NCBI GenBank assembly: GCA_964533495.1
Contig: CAZHJU010000012.1
Span: 11,242-75,241 of the forward strand
Length of the DNA stretch: 64,000 bases
From: Ga0077527 sp964533495
GTDB lineage: Bacteria; Pseudomonadota; Gammaproteobacteria; Burkholderiales; SG8-41
Reading direction: 5' to 3'
How positions within the stretch are numbered: the first letter of the stretch is position 1; each line of letters begins with the position of its first letter. The translations under genes were made by a program, and so were the position numbers. This document shows positions 58,352-64,000 of the stretch, in pieces. Under the pieces are notes generated by a model. The model ran no database searches and was not told the DNA's origin. It saw nothing but the letters and a program-made list of their open reading frames with translations.

Positions 58352-58610
58352 GTTCCCCTCCGGATCGGTTGATCGAGACACGTCTTGTTCTTTTGCGGCG
58401 ACCGGAGCGCTGCGTCGATGCTGCCGACCGTTCCGGGCCCGCATTGCTGCATCTTGCAGGGCTATTCTGCACCAAATCCGCGGGCGCCGAATCCGGGGCT
58501 GTCGTTTCCCGACAACAGCCGGCAGGCCCGCAGTCGTCACAAACTCTTACAAAATGGCCGGGATAACGGCAACCGGGGGTCTTGTCCAAGAAGGCAAGGA
58601 GGATCCCGAC

Positions 58611-58847
58611 ATGCAGAAATCCGCGCGAACGATCCCGGTGCTGTCCGCCCTCGTCGCCCTCGTCGCCCTCGTCACCCTTGGCGGCTGCGTCGCCGTGCCG
58701 GTCGCCCCCGCTTATTACGAACCCGGGCCCGTGATCCACGGTCCGGCGATCCGCTTCGATTATTACCGCTTCGATGCTTACGGCGGGCGTCATGGCTACC
58801 ATCATCATCCTTACCGCGGCCACGGCGGACGCCGCGGCCATCGCTGA
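58611..58847 (+). CDS. Small lipoprotein with His/Gly/Tyr-rich end
   Basis: A 78-residue lipoprotein: MQKSARTIPVLSALVALVALVTLGGCVAVP (lipobox LGGC), then Tyr/Pro-rich segment and a tail GRHGYHHHPYRGHGGRRGHR that could bind metal ions. AAGGAGGA precedes the ATG. It is 21 bases before the next gene, also encoding a Tyr-rich secreted protein. Upstream, 58352-58610 (259 bases) shows no gene or clear signal. Confidence 0.7.
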   Translation: MQKSARTIPVLSALVALVALVTLGGCVAVPVAPAYYEPGPVIHGPAIRFDYYRFDAYGGRHGYHHHPYRGHGGRRGHR

Positions 58848-58868
58848 TCTGCGCAGGAGGATTCGATC

Positions 58869-59903
58869 ATGCGCCACACACTCATCGCACTGTCGCTGTT
58901 GCTGGGCACGGCGATTCCCGCCGTGGTCTGGATGCCGGCCGCGGCCGCGTCGTCCACCGTCAGCATCAGCATCGGCATCCACCACGCCAGTTATCCGGAA
59001 CTGGTGCTGGTGCCGGGTTATCCCGTCTATTACGCGCCGCAACTGTCCGCGAACTATTTTTTCTACGACGGCTACTACTGGCTGTACCACGAGGACCGCT
59101 GGTACATGAGCGACTGGTACGACGGCCCGTGGACGGCGGTCGATCCCGACGACGTGCCGCTGTTCGTGCTGCGGGTGCCGGTGCGTTATTACGTCAATCC
59201 TCCGGTGTACTTTCACGGCTGGTACGTCGACGCCGCGCCGCACTGGCACCTGTACTGGGGCCCGCGCTGGACGCGTTACCGTCCCGGCTGGGATCACTGG
59301 GACCGCCGCATCGCGTACGCGCCGGCGCCGTTGCCGCTGTATCAGCGTCATTACGCCGGCGACCGTTATCCGCGCGGCGAGTACCGGCACGTGATTCACC
59401 GCGAGCATTACCGCTACCGGCCGCATGACACCGCGCTGCGCGAGCGTTCCCGCCGCCAGCACGAGGCTCCGTGGTCGCAGGCGCGCCCGGATTCCCGGCG
59501 CGCGCCGCCGCCGCAGCGCGAGCGCGGGACGGACTGGAACCGGACGCCGTCGATGCCGCCGCAGCCGTCGGCAGCGCCCCGGCAGCCGGCCGCGGTGCCG
59601 CAACAACCCGCGCCGGCACCGTCGCAGGTCGCGCCGGCGCCGCAACCCCGCTTCCAGCCGCCGGCGCCGCGCGAACGCGGAGAATTCCGCGGACCCGGAC
59701 CGCAGCGGGCCGCGCCCCGTCCGTCCGGCCCCGCGCCGCAGGCCGCGCAGCCGCGGCCGCAACAGGCGCCACGCGCGCAGCAGGCCCCGCGGCCGCAATT
59801 CCAGCAGCGCGCGCCGCAGATGCGCGGCGAAGGGCAGCCGCATCGCGGCAGTGCCGGGCAGCGCCAGGGGCGCGGCGGCGAACGCGGACCGGGCCGCGGC
59901 TGA
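58869..59903 (+). CDS. Secreted Trp/Tyr-rich protein with long Pro/Gln/Arg tail
   Basis: A 344-residue protein. Signal peptide MRHTLIALSLLLGTAIPAVVWMPAAAA; then a mature domain of about 150 residues packed with Trp and Tyr (YFFYDGYYWLYHEDRWYMSDWYDGPW, YFHGWYVDAAPHWHLYWGPRW), then about 150 residues of low-complexity Pro/Gln/Arg/Ala. The W/Y-rich part has the feel of the YXWXGXW-type family of secreted proteins. Function unknown. Co-oriented with the small lipoprotein gene. Confidence 0.7.
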   Translation: MRHTLIALSLLLGTAIPAVVWMPAAAASSTVSISIGIHHASYPELVLVPGYPVYYAPQLSANYFFYDGYYWLYHEDRWYMSDWYDGPWTAVDPDDVPLFVLRVPVRYYVNPPVYFHGWYVDAAPHWHLYWGPRWTRYRPGWDHWDRRIAYAPAPLPLYQRHYAGDRYPRGEYRHVIHREHYRYRPHDTALRERSRRQHEAPWSQARPDSRRAPPPQRERGTDWNRTPSMPPQPSAAPRQPAAVPQQPAPAPSQVAPAPQPRFQPPAPRERGEFRGPGPQRAAPRPSGPAPQAAQPRPQQAPRAQQAPRPQFQQRAPQMRGEGQPHRGSAGQRQGRGGERGPGRG

Positions 59904-60006
59904 GGGCCGGCCGCGCGCCGTATCGACACGGGGCCGCGGCGGCCCCGTCCGCGTTGGATAATCCTCCGCAGCGGCGCGTCGCCGCCAACCACCGGAGGAA
60001 AACACC

Positions 60007-60423
60007 ATGGCATCAGAATCCGCCGTCGCCGGCAGTTGCCTGTGCGGAGAAGTCCGTTTCGAAATCGCGCCGCCGTCGACGGCTTTCCGCTATTGCCACT
60101 GTACGCGCTGCCGCAAGGTCACCGGCGCGGCGCATGCCGCCAACCTTTTTGTGCCGGCGGCGCAGTTCAGATGGCTGTCCGGAGAATCGCAGGCGCGCCG
60201 CTACGACCTGCCGGGCGCCAGGCGCTTCGCGGTGAGCTTCTGCACCCGGTGCGGCACCCGCGTGCCGCACCGGGTCACCGGCACGGAAAACATGCTGATC
60301 CCCGCCGGCGTGCTCGACGGCACGCCCGACCTCAGGCCCGACGGCAGCATTTTCTGGAATTCGCGCGCCGCATGGTTCATCGAGACGCCGGCATTGCCGA
60401 AACATGAGGAGTACGGCCGGTAG
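60007..60423 (+). CDS. GFA-family zinc protein (glutathione-dependent formaldehyde-activating type)
   Basis: A 138-residue Mss4-fold protein. Zinc cysteines: GSCLCGEVRF, YCHCTRCRK and SFCTRCGTRVPH. This is the CENP-V/GFA domain family. Most members are not true formaldehyde-activating enzymes; the role is unknown. The ATG at 60007 follows GGAGGAAAACACC. Upstream of Bug receptor 10 by about 77 bases. Confidence 0.88.
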   Translation: MASESAVAGSCLCGEVRFEIAPPSTAFRYCHCTRCRKVTGAAHAANLFVPAAQFRWLSGESQARRYDLPGARRFAVSFCTRCGTRVPHRVTGTENMLIPAGVLDGTPDLRPDGSIFWNSRAAWFIETPALPKHEEYGR

Positions 60424-60500
60424 CTGCATCGCCTGCAGAAAGTGGTACGCTACTTGCTGAATCTGCTGAATCAGCGCTTTCCGAATCGAAGGAGCACATC

Positions 60501-61463
60501 ATGAAAATGCGGGTACCGTTCATCCTGCTCGCCCTGTCCGCCGTGAGCGCGGCGGCCATGGCGCAGAACTATCCGGCGCGCAGCGTGCGCGTCGTCGTCG
60601 CCTATCCCGCCGGCGGCAGCATCGACACCACGGCGCGGCTCACCGCGCAGCGCCTCGCGCCGGCGCTCGGACAGCAGGTCCTCGTCGACAACCGCTCGGG
60701 CGCCGCCGGCATCATCGGCACCGAGAACGTCGTGCGCGCCGCGCCCGACGGCCACACGCTGCTGATGGCGAGCGCGGCGGCGGTGTCCTCGGCGCCGAGC
60801 ATGTACGCGAAGCTGCCCTACGATCCGCTGCGCGACCTGGCGCCGATCGTGCTGGTCGCGAACCAGCCCAACGTGCTGCTGGCGCATCCTTCCGTGCCCT
60901 CGCGCAACCTGAAGGAATTCATCGCGCTGGTTAAGGCGAATCCCGGCAAGTTCAACTACGGCTCCTCCGGCATCGGCGCGACGCAGCACATGACCTCGGA
61001 GCTGTTCGCGATGATGACCGGCACCAGCATCGTGCACGTGCCGTACCGCGGCGGTGCGCCGGCGATCACCGACCTGATGACCGGCCAGATCGATTTCATG
61101 TTCACGCCGGCGCCGAACGCGATCGCGCCGCTGCAGACGGGGCGCGTGCGCGGCATCGCGGTGACCAGCCTCAAGCGCTCCGGCGTGCTGCCCGACCTGC
61201 CGACGATGGACCAGTCGGGGCTCAAGGGTTTCGAACTGCTCGGCTGGATCGGACTGATGGGGCCGGCGGGCACGCCGCCCGCGGTGATCGCCCGCCTCAA
61301 CGGCGAAGTGCAGAAAATGTTCTCCGGCGACCTCAAGGCCCGGCTCTTCGATCTCGGGCTCGACGTGGCCGGCGGCAGTCCCGAGGAATTTGGCGGATTC
61401 ATCCGCAAGGACATCGAGAAATACGCGAAAATCGTCAAGGCGGCGAAGATTCCGCCGCAATAA
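60501..61463 (+). CDS. Bug/TctC-family periplasmic solute receptor 10
   Basis: A 320-residue receptor. Signal peptide MKMRVPFILLALSAVSAAAMAQ; loops YPARSVRVVVAYPAGGSIDTTAR and VLVDNRSGAAGIIGTENVVR; VHVPYRGGAPAIT. GAAGGAG precedes the ATG. It is followed 23 bases later by the DUF1028 gene, forming a small cluster with the dienelactone hydrolase gene. Confidence 0.92.
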   Translation: MKMRVPFILLALSAVSAAAMAQNYPARSVRVVVAYPAGGSIDTTARLTAQRLAPALGQQVLVDNRSGAAGIIGTENVVRAAPDGHTLLMASAAAVSSAPSMYAKLPYDPLRDLAPIVLVANQPNVLLAHPSVPSRNLKEFIALVKANPGKFNYGSSGIGATQHMTSELFAMMTGTSIVHVPYRGGAPAITDLMTGQIDFMFTPAPNAIAPLQTGRVRGIAVTSLKRSGVLPDLPTMDQSGLKGFELLGWIGLMGPAGTPPAVIARLNGEVQKMFSGDLKARLFDLGLDVAGGSPEEFGGFIRKDIEKYAKIVKAAKIPPQ

Positions 61464-61486
61464 GATCCCTCTCCGGAGAAACACGC

Positions 61487-62173
61487 ATGACCTTTGCCAT
61501 CGCCGCGCGCTGCGCGGAAACCGGACGCCTCGGCGTCGCCATTTCCACCCGTTCGATCGCCGTCAGCTCGCGCTGCCCGTTCATCGCGCCGGGCCTCGGC
61601 CTGGTGGTGACGATGCAGCGCACCGATCCGCGGTTGGGGCCGCTGGGCCTGAAGCTGCTGGGGCTGGGCTATTCCGCGCGGAAGACGCTCGATGAAATCG
61701 CCGCCAGCGATCCCGGCATCGAGCACCGCCAGGTCTGCGTCATCGACCGCGACGGCAACGCCGCCGCGCGCACGGGGGCCAAGCACCGCGTGTGGTCCGG
61801 CGCCTTCGTCGAGAAGAACCTGGTGGCGATGGGCAACAACCTCACCAGCGAGAAGACCGCCGCCGACATGCGCGACGCCTGGCACGCGACGAAGGACAAG
61901 CCGCTGGAAGAACGCCTGCTCACCGCGCTGGAGGCGGGACGCGACGCCGGCGGCCAGAACGGCGGCCAGCACTCGGCGGGGCTGCATTCCTACGACCGCG
62001 AGATCTACGCCTATGTCGATCTGCGCGTCGACGAACACGCCGAGCCGATCGCCGAACTGCGCCGCATCTATGAAGCGCAGAAGCCGCTGTTGCCCTACTA
62101 CTACGGCCGGCCGGCGCAGTCCGACGAATACGGCCGTGAGGAGGAGTGGCTGGCGCGCCAGGAGAAATCCTAA
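61487..62173 (+). CDS. DUF1028-family Ntn-hydrolase-like protein
   Basis: A 228-residue DUF1028 protein: TFAIAARCAETGRLGVAISTRSIAVSSRCPFIAPGLGLVVTMQRTDPRLG at the N-terminus, HRQVCVIDRDGNAAARTG, and VAMGNNLTS in the core. The family has an Ntn-hydrolase-like fold and is often linked to amino acid or urea-type catabolism; no reaction is established. GGAGAAAC precedes the ATG. It sits between Bug receptor 10 and the AT-rich repeat copy G. Confidence 0.85.
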   Translation: MTFAIAARCAETGRLGVAISTRSIAVSSRCPFIAPGLGLVVTMQRTDPRLGPLGLKLLGLGYSARKTLDEIAASDPGIEHRQVCVIDRDGNAAARTGAKHRVWSGAFVEKNLVAMGNNLTSEKTAADMRDAWHATKDKPLEERLLTALEAGRDAGGQNGGQHSAGLHSYDREIYAYVDLRVDEHAEPIAELRRIYEAQKPLLPYYYGRPAQSDEYGREEEWLARQEKS

Positions 62174-62204
62174 AAATATAAATAAAAACAAATACTTATA
62201 TGTT
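62171..62204 (+). repeat. AT-rich dispersed repeat, copy G
   Basis: TAAAAATATAA, then ATAAAAACAAATACTTATA, then TGTTT. It begins at the stop codon of the DUF1028 gene and lies 85 bases before the dienelactone hydrolase gene. Confidence 0.75.
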
Positions 62205-62288
62205 TCCCGGTGACGCTGCCGCGGCGGTGCCGCGCGCCGCGCGGCATCGATGTTCTAATGCGGGTTCTTTCACGGAGGAAAAACCCGC

Positions 62289-63023
62289 ATGGCCCTGATC
62301 GAGCAGCAGGTCACCGTCACCACCAAGCACGGCCGATGCCCGGCCTTCGCCGCCTGTCCGGATGCGCCGGGCCGTTTTCCCGGCATCATTTTCTACATGG
62401 ACGCGCCGGGTTTCCGCGAGGAGCTGTGCAACATGGCGCGGCGCATCGCCAAGCACGGCTATTTCTGCCTGCTGCCCGACCTGTATTACCGGCTCGGCAC
62501 CTGCCGCTTCGACATCCCGCGCCGCAACGATGCGATGTCGGCGGTGATCCGGGCGGCGATGAACAGTTTGACCAATGCCGACGTCACCGACGACACCGCG
62601 GCCTTCATCCACTGGCTCGACGCGCAGGACAAGGCGGCGGAGGGCGCGGTCGGCTGCGTCGGCCATTGCATGAGCGGGCGTTACGTCACCACCGCCGCGG
62701 CGCGTTTTCCGCGGATGAAGGCTGCGGCCTCGCTCTACGGCGTCGGCATCGTCACCGACAGGGAGGATTCCCCGCACAAACTGCTCGGCGACGTCCGGGG
62801 CGAGCTTTATTACGCCTTCGCCGAGACGGATGCCTCGGTGCCGGCGCAGGAAGTCGCCGAACTGGCCGCGGCGTTGAAGAAGGCGGGCACGAAACACGCG
62901 CTCGAAACGCTGCCCGGCACCCAGCACGGCTTCTGCTTCGCCGAGCGCGCGGTCTACCATCCGGTGGCCTCGGAACATGCCTGGACGAAGATCTTCGATC
63001 TCTGGGACCGCAACCTGAAATAG
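62289..63023 (+). CDS. Dienelactone hydrolase-family protein
   Basis: A 244-residue alpha/beta hydrolase. The nucleophile elbow is GHCMSG (Cys, as in dienelactone hydrolase), the Asp is in AFAETDASVP and the His in TQHGFCF. N-terminal strand FPGIIFYMDAPGFREEL forms the oxyanion region. It hydrolyses lactones or esters; the linked DUF1028 and Bug genes suggest one catabolic unit. GGAGGAAAAACCCGC precedes the ATG. Confidence 0.88.
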   Translation: MALIEQQVTVTTKHGRCPAFAACPDAPGRFPGIIFYMDAPGFREELCNMARRIAKHGYFCLLPDLYYRLGTCRFDIPRRNDAMSAVIRAAMNSLTNADVTDDTAAFIHWLDAQDKAAEGAVGCVGHCMSGRYVTTAAARFPRMKAAASLYGVGIVTDREDSPHKLLGDVRGELYYAFAETDASVPAQEVAELAAALKKAGTKHALETLPGTQHGFCFAERAVYHPVASEHAWTKIFDLWDRNLK

Positions 63024-63137
63024 CGCGCCGCCGCGGCCGCCGGTCCGGCGGGGCATGCCCCGGGGCGGATAAACGTATTACAGTGGAGGCTGGCGATCCG
63101 GGCCGCCGGCCCGGCGCATCCTTCCGGGAGAGCTCCC

Positions 63138-64000
63138 GTGCTGATCCGAAAAGACCGCGGTTACGTCCATCCCCACGCCTCTGAAATCACGCCGCAGGCG
63201 GTGTACGAGCGGCGGCGCGAATTCCTGAAGCAGATGGCCGCCGGCGCGGCCGGCGCCGGACTCGCGGCCTGGGCCGGCCGGGAGGCGCGGGCGCAGCAGG
63301 CCGGCGGCAGGCGGCCGCCGCTGCCCGGCGCGAGAAGCGCGGTGCCGGGCGCCATCGCCGCGGACAAGCCGACGTCCTACCGCGACGTCACCACCTACAA
63401 CAATTTCTACGAGTTCGGCACCGACAAGGACCAGCCGGCGCGCTACGCTCAGGCCCTGCGCACCCGGCCGTGGACCGTCAGCGTCGAGGGCGAGATCCGC
63501 AGGCCGCGCACCTTCGGCATCGAGGAACTGCTGAAAATGGCTTCGATGGAGGAGCGCATCTACCGCATGCGCTGCGTCGAGGGCTGGTCGATGGTGATCC
63601 CGTGGGTGGGTTTTTCGCTGAGCGAGCTGATCAGGCGCGTCGAGCCGACCGGCAACGCGAAATTCGTGCGCTTCGTGACGCTTGCCGACGAGAAGCAGAT
63701 GCCGGGCCTGCGCCTGCCGGTACTCGACTGGCCGTACGTCGAGGGCCTGCGCATGGACGAGGCCATGCATCCGTTGACGCTGCTGACCTTCGGCCTCTAC
63801 GGCGAGGTGCTGCCCAACCAGAACGGCGCGCCGATGCGGCTGGTGGTGCCGTGGAAATACGGCTTCAAGAGCGGCAAGTCACTGGTCAGGATCGTGTTCA
63901 GCGCGACCCAGCCGAAAACCTCCTGGGAGGCCTCCGCGCCGCACGAATACGGCTTCTATTCCAACGTGAACCCCAGCGTCGACCATCCGCGCTGGAGCCA
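63138..64000 (+). CDS. msrP: Protein-methionine-sulfoxide reductase catalytic subunit MsrP, partial
   Basis: The gene runs off the right edge after about 287 codons; roughly 30-40 C-terminal residues are missing. It encodes a molybdopterin oxidoreductase that repairs oxidised methionine in periplasmic proteins. A Tat signal is present (ERRREFLKQMAAGAAGAGLAAWAG), then YRDVTTYNNFYEFGTDKDQPA, the Mo-ligand Cys in YRMRCVEGWSMVIPWVG, and LVVPWKYGFKSGKS. The start is a GTG at 63138 with GGGAG upstream. The membrane partner msrQ would be expected just outside the window. Confidence 0.92.
   Translation, partial: MLIRKDRGYVHPHASEITPQAVYERRREFLKQMAAGAAGAGLAAWAGREARAQQAGGRRPPLPGARSAVPGAIAADKPTSYRDVTTYNNFYEFGTDKDQPARYAQALRTRPWTVSVEGEIRRPRTFGIEELLKMASMEERIYRMRCVEGWSMVIPWVGFSLSELIRRVEPTGNAKFVRFVTLADEKQMPGLRLPVLDWPYVEGLRMDEAMHPLTLLTFGLYGEVLPNQNGAPMRLVVPWKYGFKSGKSLVRIVFSATQPKTSWEASAPHEYGFYSNVNPSVDHPRWS

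Noticed and set aside
63043..63064. GC-rich palindrome after the dienelactone hydrolase gene as a terminator
   Set aside because: CGGGGCATGCCCCG is symmetric but has no loop of useful size and no T-run.

Overview
The window looks like a chromosomal segment from a GC-rich betaproteobacterium, most likely Burkholderiales-like. Two things point there: the housekeeping order ypjD / ffh ... rpsP-rimM-trmD-rplS, and ten separate genes for periplasmic Bug (TctC-like) solute receptors, a family famously expanded in that order. Placement below class level is inference. No rRNA, tRNA, CRISPR array, transposase or integrase was recognised.

Layout. 1-7030: housekeeping block (cytochrome c assembly protein ypjD, SRP GTPase ffh, ribosomal operon rpsP-rimM-trmD-rplS with its own promoter and terminator), interrupted by an orphan pseudopilin operon and a nitroreductase. 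7122-9091: an exported repeat-type protein and a patch of extragenic repeats. 9092-22884: a large catabolic island. A divergent GntR/HutC regulator with a palindromic candidate operator faces twelve co-oriented genes: a two-part UxaA/SuyAB-like lyase, a ThDP enzyme, SdhB/SdhC/SdhD-like subunits, a sulfatase, a Bug receptor, a two-part class I fumarase/tartrate dehydratase, an FrdA-like flavoprotein, a second Bug receptor and an Ldh/MDH-family dehydrogenase. Chemically the last steps read succinate -> fumarate -> malate -> oxaloacetate (inference). 22976-33603: recQ, a TauD-type dioxygenase with a Bug receptor, an OmpA-like lipoprotein, an FMN hydroxyacid oxidase and several small proteins. 33722-45357: methylmalonyl-CoA epimerase, thioesterase, polysaccharide deacetylase, four more Bug receptors, an enolase-superfamily protein, a Tat-tagged Rossmann protein, a MazG-like protein and a bicupin. 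45580-53207: an M32 carboxypeptidase; a tightly overlapping phnD-phnC-phnE-phnE-HAD operon; and a UPF0016 manganese exporter gene preceded by a yybP-ykoY-type riboswitch. 53410-64000: Spy-like chaperone, PrpD family enzyme, LOG family protein, three Bug receptors, DUF1028, a dienelactone hydrolase and the start of msrP.

The recurring theme is modular uptake and oxidation of organic acids. Nearly every Bug receptor sits beside a different enzyme (fumarase, dioxygenase, deacetylase, CMD protein, bicupin, PrpD, DUF1028), and no TctA/TctB membrane partner is encoded here.

The least explained signal is a family of about 35-bp AT-rich repeats with a shared core ending in TACTTATA. Seven good copies occur in this otherwise very GC-rich DNA, all at the edges of accessory genes. 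Several touch stop codons, and two supply the start codon and first residues of Bug receptors.
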